Shown piece after piece: positions 1-10,134 of a stretch of 64,000 nt of DNA; within the stretch, counting starts at the first letter, position 1, and every line of letters begins with the position of its first letter. The notes beneath the pieces are model-generated. The model made no database searches and was not told the origin of the DNA. It was given only the letters and a program-made list of their open reading frames with translations. Both the position numbers and the translations under genes were made by a program. Source of the DNA: Isochrysis galbana (Eukaryota; Haptophyta; Isochrysidales; Isochrysidaceae); the NCBI GenBank assembly GCA_018136815.1, contig CM030942.1, forward strand, positions 1,055,797-1,119,796, given 5' to 3'.

Positions 1-640
1 CGGCGTGGAAATGGTGTGAAGTCTTCTGAAGACGTCGCCACCCGGCGTGCTGCCCATGCGCGTGCAAGGGCGGACGTCCGCAGTCGGACGCCCACATGGT
101 TGCATTCTTCAACAAGGGCAGCGGGCATGGTTGCATTCTTCAACAAGGGCGGGGCGATCGTGTCTTCCACGATGGGTCCCCGTGTTCATGTTTGTTTGCG
201 CGCGGTCGACTCCCGACTTAGGGGGCGAAGTTAGGGGTCAGTAGAAATTATATACCTAAAAAGTCGGGAGGAGCGTGACAAAAAAAGGGAACCTCGAGTT
301 GCACCCTCTCAGCCAGGGGCATGTTGGGTGCTGTGGTGGGGCTGGCAGCCATGCTGCGTGGGCAGGTAAAAGAAAAAACGGTCGAATGCGGTGGCGCGAA
401 ACACCGGTGAGACCGCCGACGGGTCACCCGTGGCCATCTTGTCCGAGCCCCAGCAAAAATGGTGGGCTGACCTCCGACGCACTCTCGCTGGAGCGCGGCG
501 AAGGTCGGCCTGTCCCAGCGGGTCGGTCGCCATCGCTCCGCTCCCACTTCGGATTGCGCGGGGGAGAGGTAGGGGAAAACTTCCCCATGTCCCGCGAAAA
601 AAATATTCTGACCCCATGATGCAGCGATGTTTTTTTTTCA
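1..640. other. Left-edge region without a recognised gene
   Basis: No convincing coding region is seen. Open frames on both strands overlap each other and have no family signature. Positions 95-150 hold two near-identical 25-base copies beginning CATGGTTGCATTC, 31 bases apart. The rest is GC-rich unique-looking sequence that leads into the retroposon fragment on the right. Confidence 0.5.
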
Positions 641-654
641 CCCAGGCTCCCTCA

Positions 655-957
655 CCTCTATTTACAGGATAAGTCGGGAGAGAGTCGGCCGCCCACTCGG
701 AGACACGGGAGGAAGGGGGGGAAAGATCACCGGGGGGGGGGGCGCGGGCCACCGGACAATATCTAAGCCCTTCACCCCTATCCCCCTAGTAGTGTACGGG
801 GGGGGCCGCCTGATGGCGGGGGGAGAAGGGCCGGGGGAGTGGGGGTGTAGAAAGTATGCGCTACGGTAGTGTTACCTGTTACGTATACGTACTACGGCGT
901 GTAGTAGGTAGTGGTTCCATTCGCCGCGAGTGCGGCAAGAATATTAGAAGGTTTTAT
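655..957 (+). mobile_element. 3' fragment of the 5'-hairpin retroposon family
   Basis: The segment matches, in the same order, the 3' half of the full-length copy at 22231-22981 (which lies on minus). Shared blocks are TTTACAGGATAAGTCGGG, the G-rich block, ATCTAAGCCCTTCACCCCTA, GCCTGATGGCGGG and the end block AGTGCGGCAAGAATATTAGA followed by a short T-run. It is 5'-truncated, with no hairpin at its left end. Related 3' ends occur near 9384, 9800, 14408, 22231, 25030, 25440, 35640 and 39265. Confidence 0.7.
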
Positions 958-1328
958 GAAACGTTCCCTCCCCTAAATCGTATATAGGTGTCGTTGCTAC
1001 TACAGGGGAGGAGTGGAGGGGGGGGGGGGCGCTCGTGCCCCCCCTTGGACGCGCTCGCATAATAACGCACAACATGTTCACATTTCTCAAGGACAGTCCA
1101 TTGGCACAATAAGACATCAAATGTTCAAGTTGAACCCCCTCGCGCACGTAGTATGTCACTGACGAGGGAAGGGAAGCTGGGCGGGCGCGCGCGCCATAGG
1201 GCAGAGCTGACGTTTGCTAATCCCCTCCACCTACCCCCAATTCCGCTTCCCTAGAATACTCAATGCCGGTCAGAGTCCAAACGTTTCTTGATCTATGGGC
1301 ACAATAATCTACAGCGGCGACGATGACA

Positions 1329-2157
1329 TCATCGCGCGCCACGCATGCATTCGTTGCGAATGGCGTTGTACTCATTGTGCGGTAGCAGAGTGTCTCCACC
1401 AAGAAATGTCTTGATCTTCATCATCTTTGCCAACTCGATAATGACTTCAGTCTCCACACCGGCCTCAGCAGCGAGCGAGGCAAGTGGCTCATCTGCCAGC
1501 GCATCACGCAATTCAATCGGATCACAGCCCTGCATGAAAGACGTTATTTCGGATACCTGCACGTCAAGGGCAGCCAAGCAGATGTGCCAATTGTGAGCCT
1601 TAAGTTTGAGATCCCATGGCATCACCTCCTCCCAAGCTCCGGTGCTGGTTCCATCATGGCCAGAGGGGTCTGCGTCCCACCTGTGAAGATGAGCACATCT
1701 CGGATAGAGGTCGATCGGCTCGCAGGTCTCGTTCAGGTACGCCAACCTCCAGTATCTTGGCCATGACAGACTCGGCGGGCGCGTTAAAATCCTCTGCGAT
1801 CTCGAGCGGCGTGAAAGCCTCCATCCCATGGGACTCCTCACCGTGCCAGTCGCGCCCGCTGACCGGTTTGTACTCAGATGTGCGCGCCCTGATCTGTGCC
1901 TCCATGTATTCGTTGCGCTGCTCTTCATCGAGCATGATCTGCGCGGCCCAGCTAGGAATGTGCTCTGCCAGTCGTTTGGCGGGAGCCATCTGGTGCTCCC
2001 ACTCATAGTCGGGCGGCTCATCGAGCTGTGCGGTGAGGGGCGGCGAGCGGCTCCTCGACGGAATGCGCCAATTAGCTGAGCGTGTGTGAAGCCGAACAGC
2101 CAGCCCAGTGGCGCAGAGAAGGAGGAGGGGGAGGAAGGAGTTCGGGGGCGAGCCCAT
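1329..2157 (-). CDS. Unknown protein with N-terminal leader; two IF2_N-like helical repeats
   Basis: I do not recognise the family. The chosen start gives a hydrophobic leader (FLPLLLLCATGLAV) followed by a Ser/Arg-rich stretch, as expected for a signal peptide plus plastid transit peptide in algae with complex plastids. An upstream ATG at 2271 would bury the leader. Exon 1 is 2157-1681. A phase-0 intron begins GTGGGA, and exon 2 starts at either 1556 or 1529 (both preceded by AG and both in frame) and ends at 1329. The product is about 225-234 aa. Two short helical units, IAEDFNAPAESVMAKILEVG and LAAEAGVETEVIIELAKMM, resemble the small HTH-like unit of bacterial IF-2 N-terminal domains. Plastid location and nucleic-acid binding are inferences. 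It is divergent from the SET gene. Confidence 0.55.
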
Positions 2158-2513
2158 AGCTCCACGTCCGAGCGAGGGAGGGGGCGTGCGGACCGCCGTG
2201 GGGGGAGGGGAAGAAGCGGGTAGGCGAGGCGACGTAAAAGAAAACGGTGTGAAGCCAAGAGTGCTCCCCAAAAATAAAGAGCTCCCGTAACCCGTAACGG
2301 AGATGATGAGATGATGAGATGATGAGTTGTCGCATTACAACTCTATTATAGAAATAATCTACCGGACAGAACGACTGAACTTGTCTCGCGCGAGGTGGCG
2401 CTGACCCCGCTCTCGCCCGCGCTTGCTGCTCCCTCCCCCTCTTCCCTACCCCTCCCCAGCCGGCCCCGCGCTCCTTTGGCGCGCTCTCTTGTCCCTCCGT
2501 TTCGAGTTTCACC
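2158..2513. promoter_or_regulatory. Divergent intergenic promoter region
   Basis: This spacer of about 350 bases separates the starts of two divergent genes, so it should carry both promoters. It contains three ATGATGAG-type units (around 2302-2325) and a pyrimidine-rich tract just before the SET-gene ATG. No TATA box is obvious. Confidence 0.4.
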
Positions 2514-3899
2514 ATGTTCACCATACTATTGACCGTCACAGCGCTCTGGATTGCCCATTCGCCTCTGGTGGACCGCAGGGCCCATTGCAGCCTGCTTGCA
2601 GAGGCAGTCTGCCGCTCTCCTACTCCTCTCTGCCTGGCGGCAAAGTCGAGGAAGAAGGGTAGGGGCATACCGAAGCGGGCGAACACGAGGCCTAAGGTGG
2701 GCGGCTTCGGGAGGCCCAGCACCTCGACCTTAGGGGCCGACCCAGCGTGGGCTGCATTCCGCGCCTGGCTCGAATTGGAGGGCGGAGTTGCAGATGCAAT
2801 TGAGCTTGCTGACTGTGGCGGTGGCCTGCGCGGCCTGCGAACAACACGGGATGTCGCGAGCGGAGAGCCACTACTCGCTGTGCCACGCCACCTGCTTCTC
2901 GACGAAAAGCGCGCCGAGGACAGTCCGGTCAGTGGGCTCTGGCGGACAGATGAGCCTAATATTACTACAATGGGGAAACTTGCGCTCGCGCTGCTCCACG
3001 AAGCGCGACGGGTGGACTCCATCTTCGCTCCTTATATTGAACTCCTGCCATCTCCGGAGGATTTTGCAGCGTGCGGACCGGCCGCTCTATGGGATCCTCA
3101 CGAGGTGGCGCTGGCGGAGAATGCGCAGTTGAGCACAGATTCTGCACAACGGCGGAAGGGGATCGCAGACTCTCCGCTCTTATCAGACGAGGAACTCCGC
3201 GCCGACCGATGGGTTGAGCTCGGACTCCAAGGCAAACCTCCCACTAACGACGACGTCCTCTGGGCCGTTGCATGCATTACTTCACGTGCGCTGGGGTCGG
3301 CCGGCCTCGTGCCTATTGCCGACTTGGCAAACCACAACGTGCCCCATAATGCAGACAGGGGCATTGCCCCTGATGGCAGCGCTTTCCTACTTGTCTCGCG
3401 TGGGCGTATGAAGGCTGGGCAGCAAGTCTTCATTACCTATGGGAACCTGCCTAACTTAGTGCTTCTCTCCCAGTTCGGCTTCATGCTAGCGAGCAACGCG
3501 GTTGACATGACGTTGGCTCGCTGCAACGAGCTCATCTCCACCGCTCATCCATTCCTCTTGCGCAATCAAGCCGACGGGGAGGTGGCTGAATGGCAGCCCA
3601 TAGGAGCACAGTTGCGTGCTGCCCTCTTCGAACTCGCAGAGAATGGCGCGTTGCCACCGACACTGCTGCTAAAGGATGGGGCCGGTGATTCATCCGAGGT
3701 GGCGAACAACTCGGTCTCCGCTCTCGCTGACGCCGCGTACGCTGAAATCTTGCGTCGCAGTCTCGCCTCTTATTCCACCACTGCAGAAGAGGACCGCGTC
3801 AAGCTGGCTGCTGGTGGCCTCCCGGCCCGAGAGGCAGCAGCAATTGCATTCCGCATGGAGCAAAAGGAAAGACTCCTAGTTGAGTTGACTGGGCTATGA
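2514..3899 (+). CDS. SET-domain protein methyltransferase (Rubisco LSMT/SETD3-type)
   Basis: This 461-aa uninterrupted frame carries a split SET fold. Residues 102-129 (start GGGLRGLRTTRDV) form the N-terminal SET strand block. Residues 265-275 read LVPIADLANHN, the SAM/substrate motif of this class, and residues 305-323 carry VFITYGNLPN then LLSQFGF, the catalytic Tyr region. A Rubis-subs-bind-like helical C-terminus follows. Members methylate lysine or histidine on non-histone proteins such as Rubisco large subunit, aldolase or actin. Residues 1-13 are hydrophobic and are followed by a basic Ser/Arg-rich stretch, so plastid import is likely, though inferred. Length is normal for the family. 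Substrate cannot be read from the sequence. Confidence 0.85.
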   Translation: MFTILLTVTALWIAHSPLVDRRAHCSLLAEAVCRSPTPLCLAAKSRKKGRGIPKRANTRPKVGGFGRPSTSTLGADPAWAAFRAWLELEGGVADAIELADCGGGLRGLRTTRDVASGEPLLAVPRHLLLDEKRAEDSPVSGLWRTDEPNITTMGKLALALLHEARRVDSIFAPYIELLPSPEDFAACGPAALWDPHEVALAENAQLSTDSAQRRKGIADSPLLSDEELRADRWVELGLQGKPPTNDDVLWAVACITSRALGSAGLVPIADLANHNVPHNADRGIAPDGSAFLLVSRGRMKAGQQVFITYGNLPNLVLLSQFGFMLASNAVDMTLARCNELISTAHPFLLRNQADGEVAEWQPIGAQLRAALFELAENGALPPTLLLKDGAGDSSEVANNSVSALADAAYAEILRRSLASYSTTAEEDRVKLAAGGLPAREAAAIAFRMEQKERLLVELTGL

Positions 3900-4951
3900 G
3901 TTTGTGCGGTGAGAGATGAGGGCGGTCGGTGCGACGAGCGCGAGCACCTGGATGGCTAGTGGGCCTTCGTGCTGCCGCTTCGGCGGCACGGCGTCGAGCA
4001 TGGGCTCATCCGTCAGCGTGGTGGGGTGGGCGGAAGGATAACATTATTGATAATAATAATACTACCTCCGTTCCATTACTCAGACGTCAAGGAGGCTTAA
4101 AATAATGATAGTTAGCTAGACACTAATATTGGAGCCCCGCCAAGGACATGAGAGGGGAGAGGGTACATTGGGGCTTGACACCAACATATTGTTTCCTCTC
4201 AACTGTGTGGTTCACACCAATAGACAAGGTCACAAAGAAAGGTGTTCTATTCCGTGTCCTCGAGCACATCACGGCAGTGTGGCAAATCATATTCATTCGA
4301 TCCATCCACCTCAACGATGCGCGCCAACACCATGCTTTTGGTATTGAAGAGAGCACTAAGTTTCTCAGAGGGGTATTCATTGAATGCTTGCTCACACTGC
4401 TCGGTGAATTTGTCCAAATTGAAGTTGCGACACCTGGGCAACCGTGAGTCTAGCGACTTGAAGAACCCCAGATCACAGGCGTTCGTGTCGGGGGAGTTCG
4501 CCACTTGCGGAAACAAAACAATCTCTGGGCCAGCACGACGGTTGTGCACGCGAGGAGCTTTGAGTACATCTTTAAGGCGAGCCCCTAAAGTTTCCTTGGG
4601 GTTCTTGCTCTTGCTTTTGTGGGGAGTCGCGTTATCCATTTGGATGAAGACGCGAGACGCCCAACGAAGCTTCTGTCGCACTGCTGGTATCACCTGCTCT
4701 CTCATCATAGATTCGAATTTGTCCGCATCCATCGACACATCTATCGTTCTCAAATCGCCCCTTTTCAAACCTGTTCGCTTGTCGCCGCGCTTGGCAGGCA
4801 CACGCTCACACACACGCCAAATGCCCACCAACCCATCAAAGTTGTGTTCCGCACAAGGACGAGCGATCGCACACAACAGCATCACTTTTCCAATGAACCG
4901 CTTAGATGCCAGTCTTTGTTTTGGCTTCTTGACGCCGGGTGGCAGCTTCAA

Positions 4952-7843
4952 AAAAAAAAAAAAACTTCTGAAGATTCAGGGCTACACACCTACTAGTTAT
5001 GGGATTTCCCTTCGCTATCTACACCGCCCTTATCATCCCTCCCTCCACCTCTTCCCCTGCCCCCCTTCTTTCCTTTTTCTTCGGTTTCCGGGGTCCGGCC
5101 TCGGTGCGCTACCTGAGGCCTGGTTTAGAGTGTGGGGTCCGGGCAGGCCTTCTGGAATTGTCTTTGTTGTCGAATGTGTCCGTCTGGTCGCTTTTTGTTT
5201 GTTTGGTTTATATCCAGGTTCCATTGTCTCTACCAGCGGCTTAGGTAGGTGTATCCATGTTTCAATTTCCTTTGTTCCCTTGGTCCATGGTCCCCTCGAC
5301 AGCGTGTGCGATCCCCAGCTTGGAGGCTAGTTCCACTAGCTCCGCGCTGGGCTTAAGACCGCCTTTGTCGTTCCTGTTGAAAACGGGTCTCAAGTCATTC
5401 ATGTCTATCCTTTTTTTAGGCTGTCTTCCCATGCCCGCTTGGGCGGTTCTCGCCGAGTCGGTTTCTTGTGCGAAGAGGAGTGCTTTACTTAGTATGGTGT
5501 ATCTCTCTATTATTCTTATTAGTATGGATTCTTCCGAGAATTTGATGCCGTCGTAATGTATCCTATAGAAGTCCGTGAGTATATATCTCCACGCTAATAG
5601 GTATAGTACGTATATCGCTTTTGGGGCGTCTCCTTTTGGGTATATGAATAGGTTGTCTACAATTGTTTCTTCCCTGCTCCTTTCTAATCCTGGTGTGAAC
5701 CGTGCAATTTTATTCAGTTCGCCTAGGATGTTAGTTATCCCGGGGCATTCGCCTAGGTGTATCGAGGATTCATCCGTTTCCCCACAAATGCGGCACGTGC
5801 TGGTTCTGTCTGGAAAGCGGTTGTACGTGCCCACTCGCCTGTGTGTGATATGTTTGAAATGTAGGTGCATGTCCCTCGCCGTTACCATTGGCGTGGTGTA
5901 TAGTCGCGCCAGGTGCGCCCATGTGTCCCCTGGTATTTGGAGTTTTTCCTCCCATTTGGCCGGCCCCGTGAGGCGTTTGCGTTTGCGGTCTTTACGCTGA
6001 AATGCCTCGGTTAGATGTTCTACCCCGGTGCCGTCCAGCGGCGTCTTGCCGTCTAATGTATATTCGTCCGCCAGCGGGTATTCTAGTCTCTTGTTGGTTT
6101 TGTATCCTCCCCCCCATTGCGCCGGTGGGGATGGGTCTAGGTTCGAGGGCGCGGCGGGTAGTCTTTTTCCGATTATGGGCGTGCCTAGGTATGAGAGTTC
6201 CGCCTCGTGCCATCTCTCCTTGATGTTCACATAGTATTCCCCGTCTACCGTTATCCGCAGTTCGGGCGTCGGTTCTTCCGAGATGTGTTCATTGTCGGCC
6301 TCTTCTCGTCCCGGTGGTGCGCATTCTAGTTCGGCCGTCTTATCTACCGCTGCCAGTGTCTCCTTGGCGTGTTTGACTATCGTATCCCATGTTTCCAAGA
6401 ATTTGTCTCTCGGGATATATTCACCTTGGAAGTGTATATACGTGTCATTGTTCCTGAGGTATTGCGCGCATTCAACACTGCTATAGGGCGTGTTCGCCGC
6501 GTGGTCTTTGAATACGTTATGTGTGGTATTACATTCAAGCTTGTTCCATAATTTTATCCATATGGGGTTTATTTTAGGTCCCGGGTGCGTTGGGCTACCC
6601 CACATGGGTTGCGAGAGAGCTCCTTCTCTACTTACTTTCAGTGATGTGAGTTTAAGTTCGCGAATGTTGTTTAGCGCCTGTTTCCAAAACGCGGGAAGTT
6701 TACTCGTGCCCGCTATTCCATCGGTGAGTTTGTTCGTGGGGACCGTCGAGAGAACCGCTGCTCTTCCTAGGTTCGTGCGGCAGAACCACGCGTCAAGCAC
6801 TTGTTTCCATTGTGCTTGGCGTGCGTCAAGATAGTTTAGGATCCATTTGGCTTGTAAAGCTTTGACATGGTTGCCCCAGTCGAGCAGTCCTAGCCCTAGA
6901 TGTGGCCCTTTCTCCGAAGTGTTTTTCGTCGGGATCTCAGGGTGCTTTATCCATTGTAGCTTCCGGCCGGTGCGTGCGTTTGTCCACATGATTCTTTCTA
7001 CGGCTCTTTTAACCGCCGTGTGGAATGATCTAGGGGCTGCGAGTGTCTGCAGCCAGTATCTAGGTATAGAATATACTAGGAAGTTAGCCACCTTCGTTTT
7101 CCCATGTATAGATAGATTATTGGTTAGCGGCGCGTATATAGTGGTTTTCCTCTCTATCTTGTCGGCTAGTTTGCGCCAGAACTCTTTGATGGCCCGGGGC
7201 CCACCTAGTGGGACCCCCAATATGGTCGCATACTCGTTTCCTTTCAGCCACTTGTACCTTTGGAATCTCGCGGGTGGGCGCTTCCTTCTCAGGGAGCCCA
7301 TCCTTAGTCCCTCGAACTTTTGATCGTTGGGTTTGCCACACGAGGCCGCCGCGTATCTTTTTACCCAGCCGAGGGATCGCGCCAGGCTACCGTAGTCTGC
7401 CGCTAAGAGTTGTGTATCGTCCGCGAATTGGCTTATCTTTAGTTCGGCTCCGTTCACTATGATGCCCTCGATGTCTTCGTCTTCGTTTATCGCTCTGGTG
7501 AGGGCTTCTGCCGTCAAGAGGAAGGCCAGTGGGGAGAGCGGGCATCCTTGTGGGACGCCGCTCGCTATGTTGAAAGGGAAGCTTCTTCCCCCGTTCGCCT
7601 TTATGTAGCGAATTGGTTTTGCCTCGGAATTCGTGAGAGCCTTCGCATACCTTTTGAAGTTCTCTCCGAATTTTAGCTTTTCGAGGACCAAGTGGTAAAA
7701 CTCCCAATTGACCCTGTCGAAAGCCTTTTCCCAATCGAGCGCTAGGAGGAGTCCTGGCTCCCCCGTTTCGTCTAGGTACGCGTTCGTCAGTTGCAACAGA
7801 TGGGTGGCTTCGCCGATTAACCGTTTTGGGACGAAGCCGAGCT
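4952..7843 (-). mobile_element. 5'-truncated non-LTR retrotransposon (LINE) with T-tail
   Basis: The element is bounded by the 14-base duplication GGTGGCAGCTTCAA (4938-4951 and 7844-7857), so its limits are exact. On minus it starts inside the reverse transcriptase, runs through ORF2 and a 3' UTR, and ends CTGAATCTTCAGAAG followed by about 14 T. The 3' UTR block (reads CCGGAAACCGAAGAAAAAGG on minus) recurs at 42540-42600 and 44350-44400. The tail is T, not A, relative to the coding strand. Confidence 0.9.
5262..7842 (-). pseudogene. LINE ORF2 reverse transcriptase (endonuclease part missing)
   Basis: The frame is open from the 5' truncation point (QLGFVPKRLIGEATHLLQL region) to a stop at 5262. 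Counting from the first Met (7796, 844 aa), RT motifs are LLALDWEKAFDRVNWEF (first catalytic Asp near residue 21), GVPQGCPLSPL (82-92) and ISQFADDTQLL (catalytic pair at 126-127). A late CRICGE...HLGEC motif forms a CCHC-type zinc knuckle. The N-terminal endonuclease and start are absent because the insertion is truncated, so it is a dead copy even though the frame is intact. Related C-termini occur at 42050-42350 and 43835-44171, and a middle fragment at 25256-26090. Confidence 0.85.
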
Positions 7844-8623
7844 GGTGGCAGCTTCAACTTACCGCTATGAGTGTACACATAGAACCACTTTTCATCGAGG
7901 TCCACATGCAGGTCCCAATTGTTGTGTAGGTTTGCCTCTGCCCATGCAAGACGGGATGCGCGCATGGCATCTGTGAGAGCGGGCTTTGTCGACTTACCAA
8001 CTACGCGCCACTTGTTCTTCTTCATGAAGCGGCATCATACCGTCGCCCGCGGCAGCCCGATCATCTCTTCAATTTGAGCGAAGGTAAGGTCATAGGCATA
8101 CTCATGGAGCAGCCTCTCCAACTCTTCTTGCTCAGTCTCGCCAATGCGCTCAGGTCGGCCACCAGCGGCGAGGAGCGGCAACCTCGCGCTGGTGCGGGAG
8201 CTGCAGCGCTTCCTGCGGCACGCGGTGTTCCCGGAAGCGGCGCTCGTGGCGCTCAAGGCCGGGTACGTGGACGTGGCGGACGTATTGGTGTGACGTCGCT
8301 CCGCGTTGGCACGCATTTGATCTGGTGCCCTCCTTGGACTGAAGTAATACCCGTCACGAAACACCTACAGGCATTGCACTCTAGATTTCAGTCACATTGG
8401 GGTGGGAGGGTGTATTCCCTCCGAAGGGCGGGCCCCTCACAAGTGCAATCAGCGTCTTCTATGGCTTTAGGGTGCGTACGAAAAGTTTTTTTCTCACCGA
8501 AAGGTGGTAATAATACAATGGATGTCAGGGCACGTGGAGAGCAATCACGTCCGCCATCAATTCTCTGCTGCCCATCACCGGTGGTAGACCAAGAGCTGAT
8601 TTGAATCAGATGCTGGACAGTAT

Positions 8624-8836
8624 GTGTCATATTCTGTGGATGGGGCACCGTGGAGGTCGCTTGGGTCTGGATACAGCACAGTGCATGGCACATTCATGAA
8701 GTGGAGCAGAGTAGGTGTCTTTGAGACAGCGTACAAGGCGCTCTTTGAGGTCGCATCCAATGACGCTCCACGCCGCCCTCGGTGCCACAAAGCAGCCGAG
8801 CACAAAGGACTGTGTCTGCAGGTTACTCTGCTGTGA
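8624..8836 (+). pseudogene. IS5/Harbinger-like transposase N-terminal fragment fused to a CxxC tail
   Basis: The 70-aa frame contains VDGAPWRSLGSGYSTVHGTF then MKWSRVGVFETAYKALFE. This matches the spacing of the DUF4096-type N-terminal domain of IS5-family transposases (W-R-x-L...Y...F..W...GV). The catalytic domain is missing. The last 25 residues (RPRCHKAAE) match a different context at 60061-60084, where 24 bases are identical, so this is a chimera or a degraded element. It lies inside the mariner-like element. Confidence 0.45.
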
Positions 8837-9344
8837 TCACGATGCAATTGAGTGTGTGTGTGTGTGTTTTGGGGGGGGAGGTGGGGGATAAGGGGTCGAA
8901 TACTCTAGTAAATATAACATGTATATATGCGGGGTAAATTTTCCCCCGTGTTCGGGTGGTGCACTGGGACTTTTGATGGCCCGCACCTTGGCGAGATTTT
9001 TCGTGGCAAGGCGATCGGCCGTCTAGGCGGCGCCAAAATCCTTATTTGTCAATAACAAAAACGTAATATTCGGCAGGCCTTGATGGCTCTTAGTGCCAAA
9101 TTTTTTGGTGGTCATTCGCCCCAGTGTACCCGCTATTCCCCTCTCAACATGAATTTCTTTTCTGTAAACTTTAGTGCCCCTGTTTTCGCGATGCGGTTCA
9201 GTAATGGAACGGAGGTAGTATTATTATTAAGCATTCGCATTAGTGCCGCTACTCTCTGTAGCCTTGCACCAACACGCCAAGCCATGACCATGACGCACAT
9301 GAATGACCGCACCGAATCCCAAGGCACAAACACATCTAAGCACC

Positions 9345-9383
9345 GCTGGAAAAAAAAGGATCTGAAGATTCAGGGCCAACACT
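9345..9383 (-). mobile_element. LINE 3'-end remnant with T-tail
   Basis: On minus this reads AGTGTTGGCCCTGAATCTTC AGATCC then T-run. It matches the extreme 3' end of the LINE at 4952 (CTGAATCTTCAG plus T). It directly abuts the T-tail of the retroposon fragment at 9384, so one element inserted beside the tail of the other. Confidence 0.6.
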
Positions 9384-9640
9384 AAAAAAAAGCCTTTTAA
9401 TATTCTCGCCTCGCGCGTGGCCGTGGGGTTAACTATTGTAGCCACGCCCATTTCCCTTCCTCTCCCTCACTTCCCGCCTTGCGGCGACTCCCCTCGTGCT
9501 CTACTTAGGGGCCCAGGTTGCGGGGGGGCGGGGGGTGCTGGGTTGGGCGGGGTGCGGGGTGCACCGGCCCCCAGTGGTCTGTTCTCGCCTTCCTCCTGTG
9601 CCTGTGCCTCCGGGTGGCCCGTTAGATTGCTGTTGTGACG
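9384..9640 (-). mobile_element. 5'-truncated hairpin-retroposon copy (short form)
   Basis: On minus the segment ends GGCGAGAATATTAAAAGGC then T-run, the same 3' terminus as the copies at 14408 and 25440. Internal blocks shared with them are AAGTAGAGCACGAGGGGAGT and the block containing GGCGTGGCTACAATAG. No hairpin is seen at its 5' end. Confidence 0.65.
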
Positions 9641-9796
9641 CGGGTGTCTCGTCATTGGCGGGTTGTCATTCGCTTGTGGTGTTTTTGTTTCCGTGAGGGT
9701 TATATTCGGGGAGGGAGGTGTGCCCCGACCTCAGGCGAGTCTCTCGGCGAGGCCGAGTGCTGTCGCCACGAGGCCGAGGTTGTCGTCGTTCATTTG

Positions 9797-9950
9797 CAGC
9801 TTGCTTTTAATATTCTTACCGCACTCGCGGCGAATGGAACCACTACCTACTACACGTAGTACGTAGCATACTTTATACACGCCCCCACGCCCCCACTCCC
9901 CGGCCTTTCTCCCCCGCCATCAGGCGGCTCCCCCCGTACACATCCTTGTG
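9797..9950 (-). mobile_element. 3' fragment of hairpin retroposon (long form)
   Basis: This shares with 655-957 and 22231-22981 the blocks CTTACCGCACTCGCGGCG, TGGAACCACTACCTAC and CCGCCATCAGGCGGCTCCCC (plus-strand reading; the element is on minus). It is truncated near 9950. Confidence 0.65.
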
Positions 9951-10134
9951 GCGATGGCAGGGGATGACGGGAAGGCAGTGAGGGCGAGACACGAGTACGG
10001 CACTTTGAACACAGCTTGCACCACCACCAACCGAGGTAAATGGCGGGCAATACAAGCGTGCGGGAAGCGACTATCGCCGAGTTCGCCTCGTCTACGGGTA
10101 GACCTGCAACTAGAACAACAACTTAACAGCTCGC

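Larger units (their letters stand above)
4247..8364 (-). pseudogene. Mariner-like transposase, split by LINE insertion and with a stop codon
   Basis: The minus-strand product is in two pieces. The 5' piece (8364-about 7845) has a helix-turn-helix stretch (LTFAQIEEMIGLPRATV), then an in-frame TGA at about 8034, then KWRVVGKSTKPALTDAMRA and the catalytic-core block DLDEKWFYVYTHSGKLKLPP. The 3' piece (4951-4247) resumes at KLPPGVKKPK and includes FIQMDNATPHKSK, the second catalytic Asp block, and a late Asp/Asn-rich block ending LEDTE. The codons for KLKLPPG are exactly where the LINE entered, flanked by a 14-base duplication. The stop codon and insertion make it inactive. The N-terminus beyond about 8165 looks replaced. 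Confidence 0.8.
4062..9218 (-). mobile_element. Tc1/mariner-like DNA transposon, interrupted by a LINE
   Basis: Terminal inverted repeats are visible: CTACCTCCGTTCCATTACT at 4062-4080 and its reverse complement ending at 9218. Both are flanked by TA (4060-4061 and 9219-9220), the mariner target duplication. A mariner-type transposase relic lies between them on minus, split by a LINE at 4952-7843. Without the LINE the element is about 2.3 kb. It also carries foreign-looking segments near 8165-8300 and 8600-8830. A solo copy of the same TIR lies at 12555-12570. Confidence 0.8.

Noticed and set aside
8165-8293. Plus-strand ankyrin-like string (SGNLALVRELQRF...VDVADVLV)
   Set aside because: Suggestive, but only 40 residues, antisense to the transposase relic and without neighbours; mentioned only as possible foreign sequence within the mariner-like element.
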